Source: CADCTQ01 sp963844325 (GTDB taxonomy: Bacteria; Bacteroidota; Bacteroidia; Cytophagales; 172606-1). Taken from it: 64,000 bases of DNA. The notes below the pieces were generated by a model, which worked only from the letters and a program-made list of their open reading frames with translations, did not search any database and was not told the origin of the DNA. Within the stretch, counting starts at the first letter, position 1, and every line of letters begins with the position of its first letter. Position numbers and translations under genes: made by a program. Below, piece after piece: positions 39,137-47,336 of the stretch. Location of the stretch: NCBI GenBank assembly GCA_963844325.1, contig CAWJNV010000002.1, positions 7,626,001 through 7,690,000 on the forward strand, read 5' to 3'.

Positions 39137-39182
39137 CGCAAAAACAATTCACCCTATCCTTTTTATCCGCCTCCTGCCCGCC

Positions 39183-40307
39183 ATGATTACCCTCTCCCCC
39201 GCCACGCTGCCTGCCCCGCCGGTGCATGCCGGTAAAATCTACTTCAGCGGCCTCAATGGACTGCGGGCCGTCGCCGCCCTGGCCGTCGTGTTCTCGCACA
39301 TTCACATGAGCCTGTTCTGGTTCAACCTGCCCAACCTGCCTACGCTGGCCCTGGCCGAATTCGGCGTAACCATGTTTTTTGCGCTGAGCGGCTTTCTGAT
39401 CACCTACCTGCTGCTGGCCGAACGGGCCAGTACCGGGCGGATCGACGTAAAGAAGTTCTACGTCCGGCGCATCCTGCGCATCTGGCCGCTCTATTTTCTG
39501 TACCTGGCGGTGGCCGTGGCCGTGGCGTGGCTGCTGGCGGGCAATGCCCCCAACGCCAACCTGTGGTATTACCTGCTGTTCGTGCCCAACGTGCCGTCGG
39601 TGCTCGGCGTGAGCCTGCCGTACCTGTCGCACTACTGGTCGCTGGGTGTGGAGGAACAATTCTATTCGTTCTGGCCCTGGACGGTCAGGAAGTTCAAAAA
39701 CCCCATTGTCTTTTTCGTGGCCTTCGTGTTCCTGTTCCTGCTGGCGAAGGCCGTGGTGAGTTTTGCGTGGGGCGGGTACTCGGACCAATACACCCTGCTG
39801 TACGTGACGCGGTTCAGCTGCATGGCCATCGGGGCGGTGGGGGCGTGGCTGTTGTACCACAACCAGCAGTGGGCGTTGAAGCTGCTCGTCAACCGGGTGG
39901 CCGAGGCCGGCGCCTGGGCCGTGGTCGGGCTGGTGGTCCTCAACCGCTTCCACGTGTTCTCGATCATTGACCACGAAATCATTGCGGGCGTTACGGTGGT
40001 GCTCATTCTCAACCAGGGCAGCGGCCGGCCGCTCATCCGCCTGGAGAACCGGCTGCTGGACTTCCTGGGCGGCATCTCGTTCGGCATCTACGTGTACCAC
40101 CCGGTGCTCATCTTCCTGCTCTCGTTCCTGCTCCGCGACGTACTGCCCGGTGCTTATTACCCGAAGCTGGCCCTGGTCTACGCGGCGGTGGTCGGGGGTA
40201 CCATCGGGGTCGCGTACCTCTCGCTTACCTGCCTGGAAAAGCCGTTCCTGGCATTCAAAGAAAAATTCACGGTCGTGCAAAGCGCCAACCGCAAACAGGC
40301 AGCGTAA
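39183..40307 (+). CDS. Membrane acyltransferase, family 3 (OafA/YrhL type)
   Basis: 374-residue integral membrane protein with about ten hydrophobic segments. It starts GKIYFSGLNGLRAVAALAVV with the conserved R-A-x-A-x-x-x-V-x-x-x-H pattern (VVFSHIHMSL), then FFALSGFLITYLLL and FYVRRILRIWPLYFLYL. It should O-acetylate, or otherwise acylate, a sugar on a lipid-linked or exported glycan using cytoplasmic acyl-CoA. It follows the GT61 gene by 46 bases. Its TAA stop begins an inverted repeat. Confidence 0.93.
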   Translation: MITLSPATLPAPPVHAGKIYFSGLNGLRAVAALAVVFSHIHMSLFWFNLPNLPTLALAEFGVTMFFALSGFLITYLLLAERASTGRIDVKKFYVRRILRIWPLYFLYLAVAVAVAWLLAGNAPNANLWYYLLFVPNVPSVLGVSLPYLSHYWSLGVEEQFYSFWPWTVRKFKNPIVFFVAFVFLFLLAKAVVSFAWGGYSDQYTLLYVTRFSCMAIGAVGAWLLYHNQQWALKLLVNRVAEAGAWAVVGLVVLNRFHVFSIIDHEIIAGVTVVLILNQGSGRPLIRLENRLLDFLGGISFGIYVYHPVLIFLLSFLLRDVLPGAYYPKLALVYAAVVGGTIGVAYLSLTCLEKPFLAFKEKFTVVQSANRKQAA

Positions 40308-40397
40308 TACCCTTTCGTTGTGGGTTGTTCATGATTACTTGTGAACCAGCGTATTACGAACAACTAATAACGAACAACCAACAACGAAAGGGTATTA
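40305..40397. repeat. Inverted repeat exactly filling the gap between two convergent stop codons
   Basis: Arms 40305-40330 and 40372-40397 are 26 bases each and complementary at all but one position (start TAATACCCTTTCGTTG). The left arm begins with the TAA stop of the acyltransferase gene. The right arm ends on the base before the stop of the DUF5672 gene. The loop (CATGATTACTTGTGAACCAG and on) is partly shared with the repeat at 46490-46570. Confidence 0.95.
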
Positions 40398-41165
40398 CTA
40401 TGGGTGGATGTACCGTTGCCAGAACGCGGGGTCGTACTTCTCCCAGGCGTGGCAGCCCATCGGCAGCACGTGCCCGGTGCGTTCGAAGCACCGGGCCGGT
40501 TCGGTTTCGAACGCGAAGCGCAGGGCTTCGAACCGGCCCGGGGTCCGGAAAAAAGGAAAATAATAGGGCACGTACAGGGACCAGAAGATGTCTTCGTTGC
40601 TGTCCCACTGCCTGATCTTGCGCCCGAACATCCGGATCACCAGCAGACTCTTGCGGATTTTCCGCAGGGAAAAGCCCCCGTTGCCCACGGCTTTGGGCGT
40701 TACCCCCACCCTGCCCAGCCAGTTGCCGATCCGGGAGTTGCTCATCCAGTACCGTTTCACGAACGCATTGTCCATCCAGGGAGCGGCCACGTAGTCGTAG
40801 CCCCGGGCGCACCACTGCGCCAGCTCATCGCGGAACACGTACGCGTCGAGCTGGTAGAGCAGCATGTACTCGTAGGCGATGAAGCGGCGGTAAAATTCGT
40901 CGGCCATCACCAGTTGGTTGTACCCGGCAATGCTGCGGAAGTAGTCGTCGCTGAACCTTTCCACGCGTACCTTGCCGCCCGACAGTTCTTCGTAAAACCG
41001 CGTATCCAGCGAATGCGGCACGGCCAGCAGCAGGTCGTAGCCCGACAGCACAGTGATGCACTGCCGGAAAGATTGCATTTCGGCGGGGCTGGGCTGGGCC
41101 TTGTACACCGGCATTACCACGCAGGCCCGTTGCGCAGGACGCCCCCAGAATCCAGGTCGCTTCAT
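40398..41165 (-). CDS. DUF5672 protein, probable glycosyltransferase
   Basis: 255 residues. The run YEYMLLYQLDAYVFRDELAQ, WCARGYDYVAAPW, VGNGGFSLRKIRKSLLVI, NEDIFWSLYVPYYFPFF and LPMGCHAWEKYDPAFW matches the DUF5672 family, whose members sit in glycan loci and look like GT-A-fold transferases (LDAYVF in place of the DxD, NGGFSLR as in galactosyltransferases). The biochemical role is inferred only. It is the last gene of a minus-strand run of six (46340 to 40398) with gaps of three bases or overlaps. Confidence 0.85.
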   Translation of the reverse strand: MKRPGFWGRPAQRACVVMPVYKAQPSPAEMQSFRQCITVLSGYDLLLAVPHSLDTRFYEELSGGKVRVERFSDDYFRSIAGYNQLVMADEFYRRFIAYEYMLLYQLDAYVFRDELAQWCARGYDYVAAPWMDNAFVKRYWMSNSRIGNWLGRVGVTPKAVGNGGFSLRKIRKSLLVIRMFGRKIRQWDSNEDIFWSLYVPYYFPFFRTPGRFEALRFAFETEPARCFERTGHVLPMGCHAWEKYDPAFWQRYIHP

Positions 41166-41168
41166 AGG

Positions 41169-41975
41169 CTAGTCCCGGAAGGCAAAAATGTCGAGTTGCA
41201 GGTCCATGCCCACCATCGGGGGCCGTTCGATGAACGGCGCCCGGGCCGTGTAGGCTTCCTTGATGTGGTACCGGAACCCCGCGTTGCGCAGGATCAGCAG
41301 GATTTCGTGCAGCGTCTGCGATTCGGCCACGTGCGAATGGTACTCCATGAACAGGTTGCGCACGTTGCCCAGTTGCGGGGCGCATTCTTTGATCACTTCC
41401 GCTTCCGCCCCTTCAATGTCGATCTTGAGAAAATCGACCGGCTGGTCCAGGAAAGTGCTCAGGCGCACCGCCTTTACGTTGACTACGCTGGCCGTCACCT
41501 CGTCGCCCGACCGGGGGATGCGGCCGGAAAACCCGCCTTCCCGCCGGAACTGGAGCGTGGTGTCCTCCTTCCAGATGGCCTGCTGGTGCAGCGTCACGTT
41601 CCGGTACTGCAACTGGTCCACGTTTTTGCGCAGCAACCCGAACAGGTCCGGATCGGGCTCAAAAGCCACGATGGAGCATTCGGGAAACAGTTTTTTGAAG
41701 AAGATGACGCTCAGGCCGATGTTGGCGCCGCAGTCGATGATGCTAGGCTGGCGGGTGGCCGATTTGAACTGGTAGTGCTGGTTCACGAAGATCTCCTGGT
41801 AACCGGAAATCATCGAACGGGCGTCCGCAATCTGCATCGGGAAGCCCAGCAGGGTGGTTTCGGCCGGCGTGTACCGGGGCATCCGGCCCAGGCGGTCCAA
41901 CTCCCGGTAGCTGGGGTCCGACTTCAGCCGGTAGTAGTGTTTCACGGCTTCGGGGATGAATCTTCCAATGCTCAT
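41169..41975 (-). CDS. FkbM-family methyltransferase
   Basis: 268 residues from MSIGRFIPEAVKHYYRLKSD. SAM site PSIIDCGANIGLSVIFFKKL near 95, SIVAFEPDPDLFGLLRKNVD, and VDFLKIDIEGAEAEVIKECA near 190 carrying the FkbM motif. HSHVAESQTLHEILLILRNA follows. It overlaps the previous gene by four bases. A second FkbM enzyme lies at 37125, so the glycan probably carries more than one methyl group. Confidence 0.92.
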   Translation of the reverse strand: MSIGRFIPEAVKHYYRLKSDPSYRELDRLGRMPRYTPAETTLLGFPMQIADARSMISGYQEIFVNQHYQFKSATRQPSIIDCGANIGLSVIFFKKLFPECSIVAFEPDPDLFGLLRKNVDQLQYRNVTLHQQAIWKEDTTLQFRREGGFSGRIPRSGDEVTASVVNVKAVRLSTFLDQPVDFLKIDIEGAEAEVIKECAPQLGNVRNLFMEYHSHVAESQTLHEILLILRNAGFRYHIKEAYTARAPFIERPPMVGMDLQLDIFAFRD

Positions 41976-42910
41976 ATCATTCGTTTGATTGCCCTTTTGG
42001 CCGAAACCGGCAGCAGGGTGGATAATTGATTTCTGACCTGCGTCAGCAACGGGAGCGGCGGGTTCACGGCGTTCCGGTACGTAAAGCGGTCGGCATCCCA
42101 GTTCACCCGGATTCCGGCCGGGTGCACCACCGCCGGCAGGTGGCCGGCCGGCAACCCGAACAGGTTGGCGCCGATGCCGGTGTGCGTGGCGTGTTCGCCC
42201 CCGCCGATGTTGGACACCAGGTTGACGTTGGGGGTGACGCACAGCCCGCCGCTGGCCCAGATGGAAAAAAGCCACTGGTAATCCCAGGTGTCGATCTGCC
42301 CGCTTTGCACGCGGGTGAAGACCTGCCGCCAGTAGTTGTATTCCGATTCGGTTTTTACCACCCGGCGCAGGGTTTCGCCGGACCGGAAAGCCTCCCAGCC
42401 GTCGAGGGTGAAGTCGTAGCGTTGCCAGGCGCGGCGCCAGGTGGCCCAGCCCCACACGTGAAAGTAGTGGGCGAAAAAGTAAGAGGCCCGGCCGCGTTGC
42501 CGCCCGAACTGGAAACTGGTGCCCGACACGTGCATGACGCGGGGCTCGTGGCGGTAGGTTGCCAGCAGTTCGGCGCAGTACGGGAAAAAGCTGGCCCCGG
42601 GCACGGTATCGTCTTCCAGAATGATGCCTTCTTCCACCCGTTCGAAAAACCAGGTGATGGCCCCGCTCACGGCCCGGCCGCAGCCCAGGTTCTCTTCCCG
42701 GAAAAGGGTGTGCACCTGGCAATCCCAATCCACCCGGCTTACCAGTTCGCGCACCTGGGCGCACAGCGGCACGTCGTCGGGCCGGTGCGGCCGGGGGCCG
42801 TCGGCCGCCACGAAGAGTCGTTTGGGCTTCGCCTGCCGGATCGCCTCAAACACCCGCCGCGTGGGGTCGGGACGGTTAAATACGAGCAACAGTACGGGCG
42901 TATCAAGCAT
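41972..42910 (-). CDS. Nucleotide-diphospho-sugar transferase-like glycosyltransferase
   Basis: 312 residues. TPVLLLVFNRPDPTRRVFEA, RLFVAADGPRPHRPDD, NLGCGRAVSGAITWFFERVE and GIILEDDTVPGASFFPYCAE, with the EDD metal site near residue 100, resemble the GNT-I/HlpA-like GT-A group often found in Bacteroidota glycan loci. FHVWGWATWRRAWQRYDF near 160 is another mark of the group. The ATG at 42910 overlaps the GT8 gene end by eight bases. Confidence 0.85.
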   Translation of the reverse strand: MLDTPVLLLVFNRPDPTRRVFEAIRQAKPKRLFVAADGPRPHRPDDVPLCAQVRELVSRVDWDCQVHTLFREENLGCGRAVSGAITWFFERVEEGIILEDDTVPGASFFPYCAELLATYRHEPRVMHVSGTSFQFGRQRGRASYFFAHYFHVWGWATWRRAWQRYDFTLDGWEAFRSGETLRRVVKTESEYNYWRQVFTRVQSGQIDTWDYQWLFSIWASGGLCVTPNVNLVSNIGGGEHATHTGIGANLFGLPAGHLPAVVHPAGIRVNWDADRFTYRNAVNPPLPLLTQVRNQLSTLLPVSAKRAIKRMI

Positions 42911-43808
42911 ACACTTCAAAAATGTTTTTTCGGGTCACGCGGTTCACCAGTTGCTTGACGCTTTGCTTTACGCGGTGCCACCGGGAGTGTTCGGGCAGCC
43001 GGAAGTGTTTCCAGGGGGTCAGACGCAGGTACCGGTAGTACTCTCCCTTCAGGGGGTGGCTGCACCAGGCGTGCCACGGCTTGAACTTCGAAGAGTAATG
43101 AATGATGGCGGGCCGTTGCCGGCATTCCTCCCACTGGGCGCTTCCCCCCGGCGCGGCTTCGTCGAAGTGGCTCGTCTGCTGGTTCCAGCGGGCGGCCAGC
43201 GGCAGCCAGTTGTCGCGCAGCACTACGTTAAGGGCATCCTGGTCCCAGGCTTCAATGCGGCCCGGGTGCTGTTGCAGAAACGCAATGGCGCGTTGGGTTA
43301 CGTTTTCGCGGCGCCAGGCGGGCAGGTTAATCAGCATGACCCCGGAGTTGAAATACGGGGCGCCGGCCGGCAGCCCCAGGCCCGCGTGCCGCGTAAAGTG
43401 AGGCTCGGCGACGGCAGCCACCGGGTGATTTCCCAGCGGCGTTTCCCACAACGGCAGCAACGCGTCTTTCACCACCAGGTCACAATCCAGGTACAACACC
43501 CGCGTGATCGCGTCGTCCAGCAGTTCGGGGAGCAGCAGCCGGTAATACACCGCCGTAGTGGCGTGGGCACTCAGTTTCAGGTGCTGCAAGCGCCCCGTGT
43601 CGATGGGTACGGCCCGGAAGTGGTGCCCGGCGTCCGTGACGAGCTGCCGGGTTTGCCGGTAATCCGGGCTTTCCGTGGCGTTGCTCACCAGGTGCACGTG
43701 AAACGTCACCCCCGGGTTATGCACGAACAGGGAAGCCAGCACCACCCCGGCGTGCTGCAGGTAGTGTTCATCGGTGGTGACGGCAACGTGGATGCTGGGT
43801 GCTGGCAT
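42903..43808 (-). CDS. Family 8 glycosyltransferase
   Basis: 301 residues. IHVAVTTDEHYLQHAGVVLA, the DxD motif RVLYLDCDLVVKDAL near 105, APYFNSGVMLINLPAWRREN near 150 and AIIHYSSKFKPWHAWCSHPL near 235 are the full GT8 set (LPS galactosyl/glucosyltransferases, retaining). The tail is basic (WHRVKQSVKQLVNRVTRKN). It lies between a GT4 gene and a GT-A gene in the same run. Confidence 0.93.
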   Translation of the reverse strand: MPAPSIHVAVTTDEHYLQHAGVVLASLFVHNPGVTFHVHLVSNATESPDYRQTRQLVTDAGHHFRAVPIDTGRLQHLKLSAHATTAVYYRLLLPELLDDAITRVLYLDCDLVVKDALLPLWETPLGNHPVAAVAEPHFTRHAGLGLPAGAPYFNSGVMLINLPAWRRENVTQRAIAFLQQHPGRIEAWDQDALNVVLRDNWLPLAARWNQQTSHFDEAAPGGSAQWEECRQRPAIIHYSSKFKPWHAWCSHPLKGEYYRYLRLTPWKHFRLPEHSRWHRVKQSVKQLVNRVTRKNIFEVYA

Positions 43809-43832
43809 GGGGCGCGGACGTTCCGGGGGCGC

Positions 43833-45143
43833 TTAAGGGTTGAGTAATTGCTTGTATAGTTCCATGTAATTGCGGACCTGCACGGCCGAATCGTACGCCG
43901 CCACGGCCTTGGCCCGGATCGAGGTGCGGTCAAAAGCGGCCGGCTGCCGGCTGAAGCGTTCCAGTTGCTCGGCCAGTCCCCGGGCCGTGGTTTCCCGGCA
44001 CAGGAATCCGTTGACGCCATCCTGCACCATGTCCACGATGCCGCCCACCGGGAACCCGATCACGGGGGTGCCGCAGAGCAGCGATTCGATCACCGTATTG
44101 GGCAGGTTGTCTTCCAGTGAAGGAATGACAAACGCGTCGGCCGCCGAGTAGGCAATGCTCATGAGTCTTTCGTCGGAGAAGTGGCCCAGTTCCACGATGC
44201 CGTCGCTGGTGCGCGTCCCGCTCCGGGAGCCAATGGCGCAGAGCGTCACCTTGTCGCGCAGGTTGAGTTGCTCGGCGGCTTCCAGCAGCAGGTGGTACCC
44301 TTTCCGCCGGCTGGCAACGGCGTACGCCACAAACAGCAGCACGGGTTTGTCGGGGGCAATTCCCAGCACCTCCCGGGAGTACCGCTGGTCGCGGGGCTGG
44401 AACATTTGAGAATCAATGCCGTACGGAATGTGCCGGTGGGGCCGCCCGCCGAACAAACGGCTCTTGCCCGACTCGCCCAGCAGCCATTTGGAAGGGGAGA
44501 CAATGGTAAGGTTGGTGGTATCCTTCAGCGCTTCCACTTTACGGGCCAGCGACCTGGCGGCATACTCTGGGAAATCGCTTCCCGCCAGTTGGGGGCAGCC
44601 GGCACAATCGGCGGCAAACGCCCGGCAACCCTCCGTGTAGTGACAGCCGCCCGTAAACGGGTTGGTGTCGTGCAGGGTCCACACCACCGGCTTCCGGTTG
44701 GCCGGGAAAAAGTGCCCGTAATCCAGGAAACCATTGCTGACCCAGTGAAAATGAATGATGTCGGCCTGCTGGTACAGCGGATGCTCCTGGATGCGGTAGG
44801 GCGACTCGGCAAAGGTGAACACCTCCAGTGATTCCTTTTTCTGGGCCAGCAGCTTTTGCTGAAACCTGCTCAGGCGGTCGTAGTAGGCGTCCTGGCCCAG
44901 GTGCAGGTGGTACGAAACCTTGCCGGCGAGTTTGCGGGGCAGGCTTTTGCGGCCGTGCTGCGCCTGCCGCTGCTGCTGGTGAAAAGCGTAAAAATTGTGC
45001 CCGCGCGGGATGTCCCCGGCGGGTTGCTCCAGCATGAGCAGGTCAGACGTCACCCCGGCCTCCAGCAGGCTGACGTGCAACCTGACGCAGGCTTTGGTGG
45101 CTCCTCCGGCCGAATTGTTGGTATTGATGGTCAGTACGCGCAT
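43833..45143 (-). CDS. Family 4 glycosyltransferase (colanic-acid WcaC-like)
   Basis: 436 residues. MRVLTINTNNSAGGATKACV begins the acceptor half; WTLHDTNPFTGGCHYTEGCR followed by FAADCAGCPQL near 165 is a Cys-rich loop typical of WcaC-type transferases. The donor half has LLFVAYAVASRRKGYHLLLE and PSLEDNLPNTVIESLLCGTP near 345, with the E-x7-E pattern. It should be a retaining enzyme of capsule or exopolysaccharide synthesis. Confidence 0.92.
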   Translation of the reverse strand: MRVLTINTNNSAGGATKACVRLHVSLLEAGVTSDLLMLEQPAGDIPRGHNFYAFHQQQRQAQHGRKSLPRKLAGKVSYHLHLGQDAYYDRLSRFQQKLLAQKKESLEVFTFAESPYRIQEHPLYQQADIIHFHWVSNGFLDYGHFFPANRKPVVWTLHDTNPFTGGCHYTEGCRAFAADCAGCPQLAGSDFPEYAARSLARKVEALKDTTNLTIVSPSKWLLGESGKSRLFGGRPHRHIPYGIDSQMFQPRDQRYSREVLGIAPDKPVLLFVAYAVASRRKGYHLLLEAAEQLNLRDKVTLCAIGSRSGTRTSDGIVELGHFSDERLMSIAYSAADAFVIPSLEDNLPNTVIESLLCGTPVIGFPVGGIVDMVQDGVNGFLCRETTARGLAEQLERFSRQPAAFDRTSIRAKAVAAYDSAVQVRNYMELYKQLLNP

Positions 45144-45155
45144 AACTGCTTCCCC

Positions 45156-46340
45156 TCAATGAAGTATTTCCTGTGAAACGTCCACCCTTTTGAGCAGGCC
45201 CAGTATCTGGGGAGCGGCCGTGGCCACGCCGTGCCGCCGGCGCACTTTTTCCCGGGCGTTTTCCCCCAGTTTCGTCCGCAGCAGGGGGTCCTGGCAAAGT
45301 TGGATCACTTTTTCGGCCATGCCGCCAAGGTCCAGGTACGGCACGGTGAACCCGCAATCCTCCTCCACGAATTCGGGCATGCCGCCGGCCCCCGCAAAAC
45401 AAACCAGGGGCTTGCCCAGCAGCGCCGCTTCGAGGCACACCAGCGGGAACGGGTCTTCGCGGGAAAGCAGCACGAACACGTCGAAGGCGGCAAAATAAGC
45501 CAGGGGCTCTTTTTTGGCGCCGGGCAGGCGGATGAAGGCATCCATTCCGGCTTTTTCCGCGTCGTCCCTGGCGATGAAACAATGGTCGCTTTCGGGGTTC
45601 CCGCCGATCCAGACGAAGTAGATTTCGCGGGCGTCCGTCTGCCGGTAGATTTCTTTTGCCAGCGGCACGAGCAGGTCAAATCCTTTCCGCAGGTCCATCG
45701 TGCCGGAGCTTCCTACCACGAACGCCGTTTCGGGAATGCCCAGTTCTGCTTTGATGGACCTGCCCCCGGCCGGCGGCGGCGTAACTACAGTAGGCACGAA
45801 TTCGTGCACCACGTCTACTTTTGCCGCGTCTACCCCGTGGCGTTGCACCAGGTTCGTTTTTACGGCTTCCGCGGCGGCAATGTAGTGGTGCGTATACTGG
45901 AGCAGGTACCGGTTGTTCTCGGGCCCGTTGTAGTAAAACCCGTACGCCAACTCGTGCACGTGGGTAATGGTCGGGCAGTTGAGAAAGGACAAAAAATGCA
46001 GCAGCCGGCCGTTGCTCATGGAGTTGGCGTACACCAGGCCGATCGAATGGGATTGCAGCGTTTTCCGGAGTTTACGGTAGTGGCCCGGCAACCCCACGTA
46101 CGTGTTCCAGTTGCCCAGCAGCCGGCCTTTGATGCCGGCCAGGGGCGCGTACGGAAACAGGTACACGTAGGTAGGCGCCAACGCTTCGAACGCTTCGCGC
46201 AGTTCCCCGTCCTGCTTCAGCAACACCACGAAAGGGATGCGGGTGTTTTGCTTGAGCCACCGCAGCAGGTGCAGGAGCACCATCGGGGCCCCGGTCCGGG
46301 AAGCGTCGTGGCTTACAAATAGAATCTTCTTTTCGGACAT
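45156..46340 (-). CDS. Family 4 glycosyltransferase
   Basis: 394 residues. KKILFVSHDASRTGAPMVLL and THVHELAYGFYYNGPEN in the first half; VVGSSGTMDLRKGFDLLVPL, VFVLLSREDPFPLVCLEAAL and GKPLVCFAGAGGMPEFVEED in the second give the GT4 donor site (E-D-P-F-P-L-V-x-L-E). First gene of the run 46340 to 40398. A 233-base repeat region lies upstream, and no promoter was recognised in it. Confidence 0.92.
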   Translation of the reverse strand: MSEKKILFVSHDASRTGAPMVLLHLLRWLKQNTRIPFVVLLKQDGELREAFEALAPTYVYLFPYAPLAGIKGRLLGNWNTYVGLPGHYRKLRKTLQSHSIGLVYANSMSNGRLLHFLSFLNCPTITHVHELAYGFYYNGPENNRYLLQYTHHYIAAAEAVKTNLVQRHGVDAAKVDVVHEFVPTVVTPPPAGGRSIKAELGIPETAFVVGSSGTMDLRKGFDLLVPLAKEIYRQTDAREIYFVWIGGNPESDHCFIARDDAEKAGMDAFIRLPGAKKEPLAYFAAFDVFVLLSREDPFPLVCLEAALLGKPLVCFAGAGGMPEFVEEDCGFTVPYLDLGGMAEKVIQLCQDPLLRTKLGENAREKVRRRHGVATAAPQILGLLKRVDVSQEILH

Positions 46341-46573
46341 TCCCTTATCAATTCAATATCCTCCGGTTCATCCGTCTAATCCGTTCAATCCTGGCATCCT
46401 CCAATACATATCCTCCTAAACCTCCTCCGCTCCATCCTTTTCATCCGCCTGATCAAGCCCATCAAGGTCTTATCCTAAAATGACTTCATGATTACGTATT
46501 TGGCTGTTCAACATTATCTGTGAATCAGGTCATTACTAACAACGAATAACGAACAACCAACAGCGAATTAGTA
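46341..46573. repeat. Repeat-filled spacer related to the 40305-40397 element
   Basis: The left half (46350-46460) is a drift of pyrimidine-rich phrases (TCAATATCCTCCGGTTCATC, CCGTTCAATCCTGGCATCCT). The right half (46488-46572) repeats words of the 40305-40397 repeat: CATGATTAC, TGTGAATCAG, CGAATAACGAACAACCAACA, GTATTA. It splits the minus-strand locus into two blocks and contains no gene. Confidence 0.75.
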
Positions 46574-47332
46574 TTATTTCTCCAGCACGGCCACGTTGGA
46601 CAGGTACAAAGGTCCGTGCACGGCGACGATGCCCTGAATTTCCCGCTTTTTCAGGCTGGCCGACAGCTTCTTCACCAGCAGCTGGAAGAACCGGAAAAAG
46701 AGGCGGTGGGTGAGTTTGCCCGAGTTGATGTAAAATTTGCAATTGGCCAGCAGCGTGCCCAGCACGTCCCACGCGTTTCCCGCTTTTTCCACGCGCACCA
46801 CCTTGAGTCCGTAGTTGCGGGCAAAAATCTCGATGGCGTGCGGGGTCGGGCGCCAGAAGTCGTACGGCTCCTCGTGCAACTGGTAAAAGTGCGGGCACGT
46901 GATCAGGATGCGTCCGCCTGCTTTGAGCAGCCGGGAAAAATTGCCGAAAGCCGCGTGCCAGTTGGCAACGTGCTCCAGCACTTCGGTACAAAGGATAAAA
47001 TCGTACGTGCCGTGGCCCAGCAGTTCGGCGGGCAGTTCCTGGTCAATCGGCGCAATGAAATCGATGTGGGTATGCGCGTGGGTTTGCACGTCCAGGCCGA
47101 AGTATTCGTACCCCTGCCCTTCGAACAAGCTCCGGAAAGGTTGTTTGCCGCAGCCGATGTCGAGTACCCGTCTCCCCACGGCCCGTCCGCCGGCCGGCGC
47201 CTCGCTGCGGACCGCCTCCGAAATGGCCTGCTTGAGCAACGGCACGATAAATTCCTCCTGCGGGCCCTTGGGTTCGTACGAGTCCCGTTCGTGGATGTAG
47301 TTCCGCTTTTTATAGGCTAGTGCTTGCTCCAT
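46574..47332 (-). CDS. Class I SAM-dependent methyltransferase
   Basis: 252 residues. The SAM site is RRVLDIGCGKQPFRSLFEGQ near residue 58, with FGLDVQTHAHTHIDFIAPID and YDFILCTEVLEHVANWHAAF following; GGRILITCPHFYQLHEEPYD gives the strand-4 region. The ILCTEVLEH stretch marks the UbiE/type-11 group. It lies downstream of the TylF-type gene in the exporter block. It is likely to modify a sugar, but a lipid or other substrate is possible. Confidence 0.9.
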   Translation of the reverse strand: MEQALAYKKRNYIHERDSYEPKGPQEEFIVPLLKQAISEAVRSEAPAGGRAVGRRVLDIGCGKQPFRSLFEGQGYEYFGLDVQTHAHTHIDFIAPIDQELPAELLGHGTYDFILCTEVLEHVANWHAAFGNFSRLLKAGGRILITCPHFYQLHEEPYDFWRPTPHAIEIFARNYGLKVVRVEKAGNAWDVLGTLLANCKFYINSGKLTHRLFFRFFQLLVKKLSASLKKREIQGIVAVHGPLYLSNVAVLEK

Positions 47333-47336
47333 CCGT

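Noticed and set aside
40404..42029. 541-residue open frame on the plus strand
   Set aside because: It crosses two minus-strand genes with clear motifs (DUF5672 and FkbM) and has no motif of its own.
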